NCBI GenBank assembly: GCA_035526335.1
Contig: DATLCN010000002.1
Span: 1 to 39,817 of the forward strand
Length of the DNA stretch: 39,817 nt
Direction of reading: 5' to 3'
DNA from: GCA-2861595 sp035526335
Lineage (GTDB): Bacteria; Actinomycetota; Acidimicrobiia; Acidimicrobiales; GCA-2861595
In this document: piece after piece, positions 30,075-37,773 of the stretch
How positions within the stretch are numbered: position 1 is the stretch's first letter
Layout: each line of letters begins with the position of its first letter
Made by a program: the position numbers and the translations under genes
Notes under the pieces: generated by a model
What the model was told of the DNA's origin: nothing
Database searches by the model: none
The model's input: only the letters and a program-made list of their open reading frames with translations

Positions 30075-30840
30075 CAGCCACTGCCACGTTCCCTACAAGG
30101 ACCTGGGGCTGGAGGCCATCACCGCCGCCCGCGGGGCGGGAGTGACCCGGTTCATAAACGTGGGTACCGACGCCGAACAGTCGGCCGCGGCTATAGCCGT
30201 GGCCGGAGAGCACGAGGGAGTGTGGGCCACAGTGGGGCTGCATCCCCACGACGCGGTCAAGGGGGTGGACACCATCGTGGACCTGCTCTCGGCCCCGCGG
30301 GTGGTGGCCGTCGGCGAGTGCGGGCTCGACTACCACTACGACCACTCGCCCCGCCCGGTCCAGCGGGAGGCGTTCGCGGCGCAGGTCGCGCTGGCCCACG
30401 CCCACGACCTGGCCCTGGTGATCCACACCCGGGAGGCGTGGGACGACACCTTCGCCGTCCTGGCCGCCGAGGGGGTTCCCGAGCGGACCGTTTTCCACTG
30501 CTTCACCGGAGGGCCGGCGGAGGCGAGGAAGGCTCTCGATGCCGGCGGCCACCTGTCGTTCAGCGGAATAGTCACCTTCAAGGGGGCGGAGGACGTTCGC
30601 GGCGCGGCGGCCCTGTGTCCCCTCGACCGGTTGCTCGTCGAGACCGACGCACCTTTCCTGGCGCCGGTGCCCCACCGCGGCCGGGCCAACGAGCCGGCCC
30701 TCGTGCCGGTGGTGGGGGCCGCGGTGGCCGCGGCCAAGGGCGTCGACGTGGACGAGGTGGAGCGGTCCACGTGGGCCGTGGCCGAGTCGGTCTTCCGTTT
30801 GCTCGGCGTGCCGGCGCCCACCGTTCGCATCGACTGGTGA
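30064..30840 (+). CDS. tatD: TatD-family metal-dependent deoxyribonuclease
   Basis: A 258-residue TIM-barrel hydrolase. The metal ligands are visible: DSHCHV (first two His), VGECGLDYHYD (Glu), LVIHTREA (His), VFHCFTGG (His) and ETDAPFLAP (Asp). TatD proteins have 3-prime to 5-prime DNase activity and DNA quality-control roles. The ATG lies inside the metG end (11-nt overlap), so translation is coupled. In mycobacteria rpfB lies between tatD and rsmA, as I recall; here only about 30 nt separate tatD from rsmA and no rpfB exists. Confidence 0.93.
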   Translation: MWTDSHCHVPYKDLGLEAITAARGAGVTRFINVGTDAEQSAAAIAVAGEHEGVWATVGLHPHDAVKGVDTIVDLLSAPRVVAVGECGLDYHYDHSPRPVQREAFAAQVALAHAHDLALVIHTREAWDDTFAVLAAEGVPERTVFHCFTGGPAEARKALDAGGHLSFSGIVTFKGAEDVRGAAALCPLDRLLVETDAPFLAPVPHRGRANEPALVPVVGAAVAAAKGVDVDEVERSTWAVAESVFRLLGVPAPTVRIDW

Positions 30841-30869
30841 GGAAGAACACACCCTTCTAGCGTTCAGGA

Positions 30870-31706
30870 GTGACCTTGAGCCGGCGCGATGTGGCCGGCC
30901 TGCTCGAAGCCAACGGTCTTCGCCCGAGCGCGGCGCTGGGCCAGAACTTCGTGGTCGACCCGAACACCGTCCGGCGAATCGCCAGACTGGCCCGTGTCGG
31001 GCCAGGCGACCGCGTGGTCGAGATCGGCGCCGGCCTGGGCTCTCTCACCCTCGCCCTGGCCGGGACGGGCGCCGAGGTGGTGGCGGTGGAGCTGGACCGG
31101 TATCTAACGCCCGTGCTTCGTTCGATCGTGGAACCGGTGGGTGTGCGGGTGGTGGAGGGCGACGCCCGGACACTGGCGTGGGGCGAGGTGCTCGGCACCG
31201 ACGACGGTTGGGCTCTGGTCGCCAACCTCCCCTACAACGTGGCCACACCGCTGGTACTCGACCTTCTCGCGGGGGTGCCGGCCATCGGGCGGATGCTGGT
31301 GATGGTGCAGCGTGAGGTGGGGGAGCGTCTCGCCGCCGGCGCCGGTGGGAACGCCTACGGCGCGGTGTCGGTGAAGCTGGCCTACCGCGCCACCGCCAAG
31401 GTGGTCGGGCGGGTGCCGGCGACGGTCTTTCTGCCCCGGCCCAACGTGGAGTCGGTGCTGGTGGAGGTGGTGCGCCGGCCGGCGCCGGCGGTGGACGTCG
31501 ACCACCACGAGCTGTTCGCCCTCGTGCAGGCCGGCTTCGCCCACCGGCGAAAGATGCTGCGCCGTTCTCTTGCCGGTCTGGTCGGCCCAGAGGTGTTCGC
31601 CGCCGCCGGCGTACGTCCCGAGGCCAGGGCCGAGGAACTGGACATCGCCACTTGGGGCAAGCTGGCCCAGTGCGCGATCGATGCCGGCGGGCGCCGGCCA
31701 AGCTGA
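30870..31706 (+). CDS. rsmA: 16S rRNA (adenine1518/1519-N6)-dimethyltransferase
   Basis: A 278-residue KsgA/RsmA that dimethylates two adjacent adenosines near the 3-prime end of 16S rRNA. Motifs seen: LGQNFVVDPNTVRRIA, the SAM site VVEIGAGLGSLTLALA, VELDRYLTPVL, catalytic NLPYNVATP, VMVQREVGERLAA, and FLPRPNVESVLV. The C-terminal helical domain contains FAHRRKMLRRSLAGLV. GTG start with TAGCGT 6 nt upstream, consistent with leaderless transcription despite the short gap from tatD. Its end overlaps ispE by 37 nt, so those two are coupled. Confidence 0.95.
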   Translation: MTLSRRDVAGLLEANGLRPSAALGQNFVVDPNTVRRIARLARVGPGDRVVEIGAGLGSLTLALAGTGAEVVAVELDRYLTPVLRSIVEPVGVRVVEGDARTLAWGEVLGTDDGWALVANLPYNVATPLVLDLLAGVPAIGRMLVMVQREVGERLAAGAGGNAYGAVSVKLAYRATAKVVGRVPATVFLPRPNVESVLVEVVRRPAPAVDVDHHELFALVQAGFAHRRKMLRRSLAGLVGPEVFAAAGVRPEARAEELDIATWGKLAQCAIDAGGRRPS

Positions 31707-32356
31707 CCCTCTCCCTTCGGGTGATGGGGCGGCGTGACGACGGCTACCACCTGATCGACGCCGAGATGACCACGCTCGAGCTGGCCGACGAGCTCAGGTT
31801 CTCCGCCGGCGGCAACGACCTACCGCCCGACGACCTGGTGAGCCGTGCCCTCGTCGCAGTGGGCCACGCCGCCGGCGTGAGGGTTGAGGTGGACAAGCAC
31901 ATCCCGGTGGGCGCCGGCCTGGGTGGGGGGTCGGCCGACGCCGCCGCCGTTCTGCGCTGGGCCGGCTGCGCCGACCTGGAGTTGGCCGCCGGCCTGGGTG
32001 CCGACGTCGCCTTCTGTCTCGTCGGCGGCCGGGCGCGGGTGGGCGGGATCGGAGAAGTCGTCGAACCGCTGCCCATGGTGGACACCACCTTCACCCTGCT
32101 CACCCCACCGTTTCCGGTGTGGACCCCGCTCGTGTACAGGGCATGGGACGACATGGGCGGCCCCTCGGGTGAGAGTGGCAACGACCTCGAACCGGCGGCG
32201 TTGCGGGTCGAGCCGCGGCTGGTCCGCTGGCGGGACCGCCTGGGCGACGCCACCGGGCTGACACCGCGCCTGGCCGGCAGTGGGGGGACGTGGTTCGTCG
32301 AGGGCAGCCACCCGGAGGTGGACGGAGCGGTGGTGACGCGCACCGGCCGCCCCTGA
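31670..32356 (+). CDS. ispE: 4-diphosphocytidyl-2-C-methyl-D-erythritol kinase, short form
   Basis: A 228-residue GHMP kinase of the MEP isoprenoid pathway. APAKLTLSLRVMGRRDDGYH is the N-terminal substrate motif (usual APAKINLFL), IPVGAGLGGGSADAAAVL is the ATP loop, GADVAFCLVGG follows, and the C-terminal LAGSGGTWFVEG is the third GHMP motif. It is shorter than the usual 280-310 residues: the strands between the first two motifs and the C-terminal domain are both reduced. The GTG start is inside rsmA (37-nt overlap). The stop codon lies in the loop of a perfect 12-bp hairpin. All catalytic motifs survive, so activity is likely. Confidence 0.85.
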   Translation: MRDRCRRAPAKLTLSLRVMGRRDDGYHLIDAEMTTLELADELRFSAGGNDLPPDDLVSRALVAVGHAAGVRVEVDKHIPVGAGLGGGSADAAAVLRWAGCADLELAAGLGADVAFCLVGGRARVGGIGEVVEPLPMVDTTFTLLTPPFPVWTPLVYRAWDDMGGPSGESGNDLEPAALRVEPRLVRWRDRLGDATGLTPRLAGSGGTWFVEGSHPEVDGAVVTRTGRP

Positions 32357-32368
32357 GGGCGGCCGGTG
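32341..32368. terminator. Perfect 12-bp hairpin at the ispE stop
   Basis: CACCGGCCGCCC (32341-32352) and GGGCGGCCGGTG (32357-32368) are exact complements around the loop CTGA, whose last three bases are the ispE stop codon. It separates ispE from the convergent bS22 gene. No T-run; typical of high-GC actinobacterial terminators. Confidence 0.6.
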
Positions 32369-32417
32369 GAGCTTGTCGCTACCTGATCTGCGGTGCTGGA
32401 GCTACCTGGTGCTGGTG

Positions 32418-32516
32418 CTACTTGCCCGCTCGGCGTTGCCAGCGGGTGGCTTTCAACATCTTCTTGTGCTTCTTCTTGCGCATGCGCTTGCGGCGCTTCT
32501 TTATCAGCGATCCCAT
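32418..32516 (-). CDS. 30S ribosomal protein bS22 (32 aa)
   Basis: A 32-residue, very basic peptide: MGSLIKKRRKRMRKKKHKK then MLKATRWQRRAGK. The GS(L/V)IKKRRKRMxKKKHRK pattern is that of bS22, the small actinobacterial 30S protein (AURKAIP1/COX24-like family) bound near the decoding centre in mycobacterial ribosomes. It was read on the minus strand between ispE and the ferritin-like genes. TAGCCT (32532-32527) lies 10 nt before the ATG. Confidence 0.88.
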   Translation of the reverse strand: MGSLIKKRRKRMRKKKHKKMLKATRWQRRAGK

Positions 32517-32568
32517 GTCGGTCCCGAGGCTACAGGTTCTGCCCTCGGGGCCGCCGGGCCGCCCCTGC

Positions 32569-33285
32569 TCACGCCGGCTTGGCCGCCTTGTCCGTCTTCT
32601 GGAAGATCTCGGGCACCGGGTACTTCCCGAGGGCGTACAGGAGGATGGCCTGGTGCTGCTGGTCGATCACCTGGATCGAGCCCGCCAGCTTGATGGCCTC
32701 CTTGCTCTTCAGCACGGGGATCACGCTCAGGTAGGTCTGGGCCGCGATCTCCTCGAGGGTGAGGGCGAGTTTGGCTGCACTGGGCACGTCGGTGACCTTG
32801 CTGAGCATGTCCTTCACCGTGGGCTCGAGCTGGGCGTCGGGGTCGGTGACCTTGGTGCCGCCGGCGCCCGTAACGACCTCGTTGAGGGCGTCGAGGTGCT
32901 CCTGGTGGTGGCCCATCGCGGTCTGCACGAAGGTGGCCACGGCCGGGGGGACGTCACCGAGGTTGCCGGCGGTGGCGGCGTCGAGGGCCGACTTGTAGGT
33001 GTTGACGGCCAGCACCTCCAGCCCGGCGGCGAACTCGGCGATGGCGGCGTCGCCGGAAAGCTTCTTCCCGCTCTCGCCGGCATCGCTGGTGTCGGTGGTG
33101 TCTCCGGTAATGGCCTTGTCGTCGTCGTCGTCGCTACCGCAGGCCGCGGTGACGATGGCGAGGCCGGCGGCGACCGTGCTGCCGATGAGGAACCGGCGGC
33201 GGCTGACCGAAGCCGTCATCAGCTCGGATCCGAGGGACTGGGGGTCGGTCTGGTTCATGTCGTTCTCGCTCAGTTGGTTGGTCAC
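32569..33285 (-). CDS. Tat-exported ferritin-like lipoprotein
   Basis: A 238-residue protein. VSRRRFLIGSTVAAGLA is a twin-arginine signal and ATAACGSDDD carries a lipobox-like Cys at about residue 51, followed by an acidic linker. The rest is a four-helix ferritin-like domain (Ferritin_2 type): FAAGLEVLAVNTYKSAL, MGHHQEHLDAL, TLEEIAAQTYLSV and DQQHQAILLY, with Glu and His residues in repeated E..Y / HxxxH positions that could bind a metal pair. The Tat route suits a cofactor-loaded protein. Its GTG overlaps the upstream gene's stop by 4 nt. Function unknown; redox or metal storage at the envelope is an inference. Confidence 0.82.
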   Translation of the reverse strand: MTNQLSENDMNQTDPQSLGSELMTASVSRRRFLIGSTVAAGLAIVTAACGSDDDDDKAITGDTTDTSDAGESGKKLSGDAAIAEFAAGLEVLAVNTYKSALDAATAGNLGDVPPAVATFVQTAMGHHQEHLDALNEVVTGAGGTKVTDPDAQLEPTVKDMLSKVTDVPSAAKLALTLEEIAAQTYLSVIPVLKSKEAIKLAGSIQVIDQQHQAILLYALGKYPVPEIFQKTDKAAKPA

Positions 33286-34151
33286 TTGACAGCTCCTGTC
33301 TCGGGACCGGCGATGCCGTCCTCCGTGGTCGTCTCGAACGCCTCGGGGAAGGCGACGCTGCCGGCGGCGCCGGGCAGCTTGGCCAGGTCGGCCCCGATGG
33401 GGACCTTGATGAGGTCCGGAAGGTTGTTTTCCAGCAGGGCCTGCACGGCCCGCAGAGTGGCCAGGTGCTGGGCCTCGACGCCCATGACGCTGCCCATGAT
33501 GCTCTTGGACTTCACGTCCTCGAACATGGTCAGGTTGACCAGGTAGGTGTCGGTGGCGACCTTCTCGAGGGAGGCGGCCAGCTTCACGACGTCCAGGGGG
33601 CCCTTGAGCCCGGGAGCGGCCTGCTTGACGACCTCCTGGAACTTCGGGTTGGGCTCGTCCTGCACCTGGCCGCCGAGGGTGGTCGTCTGGGCCTGGAAGG
33701 CCTTGCGGTGCTCGTCGTGCTGCTTCATCGTCTCCTTGGCGAAGGCGACGACAGTGGCGTTTCCGTTCTTGATGAACGGCAGGCCCAGGGCCACGCCGTA
33801 GGTGTTGACGGCCAGGCGCTCCAACGACGACGCCGTCTGGAGGATCTGGACGTCGAGGGGCTTGTCGGCCCGGGCCGGTGTGGCGAGGATGGCTGCGGCG
33901 AGGCCGCCGAGCCCGCCGCCGATCAGGCCCCGGGTGGCGAGGCCGCCGGCGCCGATGCCCATCTTGGCCAGCAGGCCGCGCCGGTTGGTGTTGAACCGGT
34001 CGATCTCGTCCCGGTCCACCGGATGTCCCCGGCGCTCCTCACGGATCTCGGCCAGCTCGGGGAGTGAGGCCTTGATGCCCTTGATGGCATCCACCTGAAG
34101 GTCCTGGGACTCCACGATCAACTCGTTGAGCTTGCGTTCGTCGATACTCAC
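33282..34151 (-). CDS. Ferritin-like protein with internal Tat-type signal
   Basis: A 289-residue relative of the downstream lipoprotein. Residues 1-52 form a polar N-terminal region; then TNRRGLLAKMGIGAGGLATR and a hydrophobic segment ending ATPARA form a twin-arginine-like signal. The ferritin-like bundle follows: SSLERLAVNTYGVAL, MKQHDEHRKAF, ASLEKVATDTYLVNL and VEAQHLATL, with the same Glu/Tyr and His spacing as its neighbour. The 52-residue lead before the RR pair is unusual. GTG start with AAAGGGGAAC upstream and a 15-bp palindrome 20 nt before it. The two genes overlap by 4 nt, so the products probably act together. Confidence 0.8.
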   Translation of the reverse strand: MSIDERKLNELIVESQDLQVDAIKGIKASLPELAEIREERRGHPVDRDEIDRFNTNRRGLLAKMGIGAGGLATRGLIGGGLGGLAAAILATPARADKPLDVQILQTASSLERLAVNTYGVALGLPFIKNGNATVVAFAKETMKQHDEHRKAFQAQTTTLGGQVQDEPNPKFQEVVKQAAPGLKGPLDVVKLAASLEKVATDTYLVNLTMFEDVKSKSIMGSVMGVEAQHLATLRAVQALLENNLPDLIKVPIGADLAKLPGAAGSVAFPEAFETTTEDGIAGPETGAVK

Positions 34152-34170
34152 CGAAACAAGTTCCCCTTTC

Positions 34171-34185
34171 CGAAGCGACGCTTCG
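34171..34185. promoter_or_regulatory. 15-bp perfect palindrome upstream of ferritin-like operon
   Basis: CGAAGCG, A, CGCTTCG is perfectly symmetrical and lies 20 nt before the start of the ferritin-like operon, next to its ribosome site (AAAGGGG). It could be an operator or an mRNA hairpin at the leader. From 34186 to 34392 no gene or other element is seen beyond ACCCCG..CGGGT at about 34346-34361. Confidence 0.4.
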
Positions 34186-34392
34186 ATTCACGACCCAACC
34201 CGCTCCAAGAGGGCCGGATCCCGTTGCGCAACCTGCGCTGACTCAGGATTCCCGTTGTCAAGCCCCTCTTCGGAGCCCTCCATGCCGGCGGATGAACCCG
34301 CCTTTCGTCCCCCGGGGTCATATCCAACGCACACGCTCGACATGTACCCCGTTTAGCGGGTGGTCGTGGCGGTAACTTCGTCTTCTTCCCTT

Positions 34393-34463
34393 TCGGGGAT
34401 CGTCTAACGGTAAGACACAGGGTTTTGGTCCCTGGAATGGGGGTTCGAGCCCTCCTCCCCGAG
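34393..34463 (+). tRNA. tRNA-Gln (UUG)
   Basis: A 71-nt cloverleaf: acceptor TCGGGGA (34393-34399) pairs with TCCCCGA (34456-34462); the anticodon arm is CAGGG, loop TTTTGGT, CCCTG, with anticodon TTG at 34425-34427; the T loop is TTCGAGC. The discriminator is G and CCA is not encoded. It stands alone between the ferritin-like operon and glmU. Confidence 0.95.
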
Positions 34464-34507
34464 CGCTGGCCACCCCTCGTAGCGCGGCGCTGGGGTATAC
34501 AAGAGCA

Positions 34508-35614
34508 GTGAGCCGCCGTCCCCTTTCCGCAGTAGTGCTCGCGGCAGGGGAGGGCACCCGGATGAAGTCGGAGCGGCCCAAGCCTCTGCACGTGCTGTGC
34601 GGGCGCCCGATGGTGCTCCACGTCATCGACGCTCTGGCCGAGCTCGACATGGACCGGGTGGTCGTGGTCGTGGGCCACAGCGCGGAGCGGGTGACCAAGA
34701 CCCTGCTCGAGAGCGCCCCCGCCGGCCTCTCCATCGACTTCGTGGAACAGCACGTCCAGAGGGGGACCGGAGACGCGGTCTCCGTCGCTCTCACCGCCTT
34801 CCCCGACGACGACTCCGACGACGGGGACATCGTGGTGCTCCCGGGCGACACGCCGCTCGTGCGCTCGGCCACCCTCGAGAGCCTGGTGGAATCCCACCGC
34901 TACTCCGAGGCTGCCGCCTCGGTGCTCACGGCCAGGGTCGAGGACGCCACGGGGTACGGCCGGGTGGTTCGGGACAAACGGGACAATGTGGCGAGGATCG
35001 TGGAGCAGGCCGATGCCTCGGAGGAGGAGCGGGACATCAACGAGGTCAACACCTCGATCTACTGCTTCCGTCGCAGCATTCTCGCTCCGGCGCTGCGCCG
35101 CCTGAGCCCCGAGAACGCGCAGGGCGAGTACTACCTGACCGACGTCGTGGAGGTCCTGCACGACGCCGGCTACCCGGTCGTCTCCATGGAGGTGGAAGAT
35201 CCCATGGAGGTCGCAGGGGTGAACGACCGCGGCCAGCTGGCGGTCGCCGAGGCCGAGCTGCGGGAGCGCACCAACGCCCGGTGGATGCACCGCGGGGTCA
35301 CCATGCTCGACCCCCGGCGCACTTACATCGATGCCACCGTCCGCCTGTCGCCGGATGTCACGCTGTTCCCCGGCGCCATCCTGCAGGGCACCACGACGAT
35401 CGGCGCCGGCGCGCAGATCGGCCCCGACACCAGACTCGTGGACTGCGTGGTGGGCGACGGTGCGGTCGTCGAGCAGACGGTGGCCCGCCAGGCCGAGATC
35501 GGCGTCGACGCCCGGGTGGGGCCGTTTGCCGCGCTGGCGCCCGGATCACAGGTGAAGGCGGGCACCGTCACCGGCCCGTTCTTCTCCGCCGACGCGCACC
35601 AGGAAGGAAGCTGA
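34508..35614 (+). CDS. glmU: GlmU uridylyltransferase, C-terminally short
   Basis: A 368-residue protein. The N-terminal pyrophosphorylase domain that makes UDP-GlcNAc is complete: AVVLAAGEGTRMKSERPKPL, VEQHVQRGTGDAV, LPGDTPLVR, GYGRVVRD, NTSIYCFR and GVNDRGQLAVAE. The left-handed beta-helix begins (GATIxG-like turns TTTIGAGAQIGPDTRLV) but ends at GPFFSADAHQEGS, about 90-100 residues early. The helix turns holding the acetyl-CoA and GlcN-1-P residues, including the HLxYxGDAxxG segment, are absent and the RPG arginine is replaced (ALAPGS). Acetylation of GlcN-1-P is therefore not expected. TATACA lies 6 nt before the GTG (leaderless-like). prs follows 3 nt after the stop. Confidence 0.85.
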   Translation: MSRRPLSAVVLAAGEGTRMKSERPKPLHVLCGRPMVLHVIDALAELDMDRVVVVVGHSAERVTKTLLESAPAGLSIDFVEQHVQRGTGDAVSVALTAFPDDDSDDGDIVVLPGDTPLVRSATLESLVESHRYSEAAASVLTARVEDATGYGRVVRDKRDNVARIVEQADASEEERDINEVNTSIYCFRRSILAPALRRLSPENAQGEYYLTDVVEVLHDAGYPVVSMEVEDPMEVAGVNDRGQLAVAEAELRERTNARWMHRGVTMLDPRRTYIDATVRLSPDVTLFPGAILQGTTTIGAGAQIGPDTRLVDCVVGDGAVVEQTVARQAEIGVDARVGPFAALAPGSQVKAGTVTGPFFSADAHQEGS

Positions 35615-35617
35615 GCC

Positions 35618-36580
35618 ATGGAGATGGTGCCGAAGAAGCGTCTGGTCCTCCACTCGGGCCGTTCCCACCCGGCGCTGGCGGCCGACATCGCCAGGCACCT
35701 GGGAGTGGAGTTGGGGGACGCCAACCTCAAGGAGTTCGCCAACGGCGAGATCTGGTGCCGGTACGACGAGTCGGTGCGGGGGAGCGACACCTTCATCGTC
35801 CAGACCCACGCCAATCCCGTGAACGATTCGATTGTCGAGCAGTGCATCATGATCGACGCAGCCAAGCGGGCCTCGGCCAAGAGGGTCACCGCGGTCGTGC
35901 CCTACTACGGCTACGCCCGCCAGGACCGCAAGGCGGAGGGCCGGGAGCCCATCACCGCGAAGCTGGTGGCGGACATGCTCATGGTGGCCGGCGCCAACCG
36001 GGTCCTCAGCGTCGACCTGCACTCCGGCCAGATCCAGGGGTTCTTCGACATCCCGGTGGACCATCTCACGGCCACCCCCGTTCTGCTCGAGTATCTGGCC
36101 CGGTCCGGGCCGAAGGATCCGATGATCGTGGCTCCCGACGCCGGCCGTATGAAGGTGGCGGAGCGCTTCGCCCAGCACCTGGATGCCGACCCCGCCGGCG
36201 TCTACAAGAAGCGGGCGAGCGGCGTGGTGCAGGCCCGTGGCGTCATGGGTGAGGTCGCAGGGCGCCACTGCGTGCTCATCGACGACATGATCGACACCGC
36301 CGGCACGATCGTGGCGGCCGCCGACATCCTCATGGAGAGTGGCGCCAGCGAGGTGTGGGCCATGGCCACCCATGCCGTGCTGTCGGACCCCGCCATCGAC
36401 AAGCTGAAGAACTCGGTCATCTCGCGGATAATCGTCACCGACACCCTGCCTCTGCCGCCGGAGAAGCACATCGACAAGATCGAGGTCCTCTCGGTGGCCG
36501 GCATCATCGCCGACGCCATCGACGCCGTATTCGAGGACGCTTCGGTTTCTGAGATCTTCGGCGGCGAAAACCAGTCCTGA
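35618..36580 (+). CDS. prs: Ribose-phosphate pyrophosphokinase (PRPP synthetase)
   Basis: A 320-residue class I PRPP synthetase making PRPP from ribose-5-phosphate and ATP for nucleotides, His and Trp. Motifs: FANGEIWCRYDESVRG, VVPYYGYARQDRK, VDLHSGQIQGFFDIP (PP/His region), APDAGRMKVAERFA, and the PRPP loop VLIDDMIDTAGTI. The start ATG 35618 lies 3 nt after the glmU stop, and the glmU-prs-rplY-pth order is widespread in Gram-positives. The KRVTAVVPYYGYARQD block indicates normal catalytic residues. Confidence 0.95.
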   Translation: MEMVPKKRLVLHSGRSHPALAADIARHLGVELGDANLKEFANGEIWCRYDESVRGSDTFIVQTHANPVNDSIVEQCIMIDAAKRASAKRVTAVVPYYGYARQDRKAEGREPITAKLVADMLMVAGANRVLSVDLHSGQIQGFFDIPVDHLTATPVLLEYLARSGPKDPMIVAPDAGRMKVAERFAQHLDADPAGVYKKRASGVVQARGVMGEVAGRHCVLIDDMIDTAGTIVAAADILMESGASEVWAMATHAVLSDPAIDKLKNSVISRIIVTDTLPLPPEKHIDKIEVLSVAGIIADAIDAVFEDASVSEIFGGENQS

Positions 36581-36587
36581 CCCGAGC

Positions 36588-36700
36588 TCGGTGACCAGGT
36601 TCGCCCCCCACCGGAACTTGGTGACCCAGGCGGCGCCACGACGCCGCTTCGGTGACCCAGGCGGCGCCACGACGCCGCTTCGGTGACCCAGGTTCGTCCT
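36588..36700. repeat. 31-bp tandem repeat between prs and rplY
   Basis: Two exact 31-bp units, starting GGTGACCCAGGCGGCGCCAC, occupy 36620-36650 and 36651-36681; partial, diverged copies of the GGTGACC(C)AGG head lie at 36589 and 36682, both followed by TTCG. Each unit contains GCGGCG CCACGA CGCCGC, a 6-bp hairpin. No gene is seen. Confidence 0.85.
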
Positions 36701-36739
36701 GCCCGGAGGCCGATCGGGAGGCGCCGGTAGACTCCTGCG

Positions 36740-37405
36740 GTGCCCGATATCACTCTTCCCGCCGAGACCGGCCGTAGCGCCGGTTCCAGCGCCTCCCGTC
36801 GTCTCCGTGCCGAGGGCAAGGTTCCCGGCGTCGTGTACGGCCACGGGATCGACCCGCTGCCCGTCGCCGTCCAGCACCGTGCCTTGCGTGCCGCCCTCTC
36901 CACCGAGGCGGGACTGAACGCCCTCCTCGACCTCCAAGTCGACGGGACATCGCACCTGACCCTGGCCCGTGAGCTGCAGCGCGACCCGATCCGCAACGTC
37001 GTCACTCACGTCGACTTTCAGATCGTGCGGATGGACGAGGTCATCAGCGCCGACGTGCCCATCGCCCTCGTCGGCGAAGCGGTCCATGTCCACCAGGGCG
37101 ACGGGGTGGTCGATCAGCAGATGTTCAACCTGGCCGTGCACGCCACGCCGGACAAGATCCCCAACGCGGTCGAGGTCGACATCAGCGAGCTGAACATCGG
37201 CGACACCATTCGTGTCGGCGACATCAGCCTCCCCGAAGGTGTCAGCTCCGATGCCGACCCCGAGGATGCCGTGGTCGTGGGCCAGCCCCCGCAGGTCGCG
37301 GAGCTGTCCGAGGAGGAGGCTGCCGCAGCAGCGGAAGCGGCCGCACTGGCGGAGGCGGGTGCCGAAGGCGGCGAGGCCGGCGCCGAGCCTGCCGCCGGCG
37401 AATAG
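36740..37405 (+). CDS. rplY: 50S ribosomal protein L25 (CTC/TL5 form)
   Basis: A 221-residue long-form L25 that binds 5S rRNA. The N-terminal L25 domain has SRRLRAEGKVPGVVYGHGID and ELQRDPIRNVVTHVDFQIV; the C-terminal TL5 domain has KIPNAVEVDISELNIGDTIR and VGDISLPEGV. An Ala/Glu-rich acidic tail (AAAAAEAAALAEAGAEGGEA) closes it. GTG start with TAGACT 6 nt upstream, giving a likely leaderless message separate from prs despite the synteny. General-stress induction is known for CTC proteins in Bacillus; not evident here. Confidence 0.93.
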   Translation: MPDITLPAETGRSAGSSASRRLRAEGKVPGVVYGHGIDPLPVAVQHRALRAALSTEAGLNALLDLQVDGTSHLTLARELQRDPIRNVVTHVDFQIVRMDEVISADVPIALVGEAVHVHQGDGVVDQQMFNLAVHATPDKIPNAVEVDISELNIGDTIRVGDISLPEGVSSDADPEDAVVVGQPPQVAELSEEEAAAAAEAAALAEAGAEGGEAGAEPAAGE

Positions 37406-37592
37406 TGCACCGTCGCCGATATCACATGCCGCCTCGCCGGCCGGCGACGTCCCTGGCTGCGTTTCTCCTCCTCGAAAGCCGGCAAGAAAATTCCTTCGTC
37501 GTCGCGCCTGGCCGATGCAGTCAGAGTCCGGCACATAACTACTCGACGCTCCTGGCCGACGTGAACCGCGCCGCCGGGCTCAACGTCCCCTC

Positions 37593-37667
37593 CTTGCGCG
37601 AGAAAGAGTGCGAAGCCGCCGGTGATGGCTACTTGCGCGAGAACGAGTGCGAAGCCGCCGGTGATGG
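37593..37667. repeat. 39-bp direct repeat between rplY and pth
   Basis: Two 36-bp units, differing by one base, each beginning CTTGCGCGAGAA and ending GCCGCCGGTGATGG, sit at 37593-37628 and 37632-37667 (period 39). Because 39 is a multiple of three, the frames stay open across both. Around them (37406-37773) no convincing gene is seen. Confidence 0.85.
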
Positions 37668-37773
37668 TCACTGCAAAGGCGCAGGTGGTTTTGCGCCGGC
37701 CTCTCAGTCCATATCAGCGCCGGAGCACTAGCACCTGCTGCGTCCCCGCACGGGCACGCCGGCCGACCTGCTC

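Noticed and set aside
36588..36700. Possible CRISPR array
   Set aside because: Units are contiguous with no spacers, only two exact copies and no cas genes.
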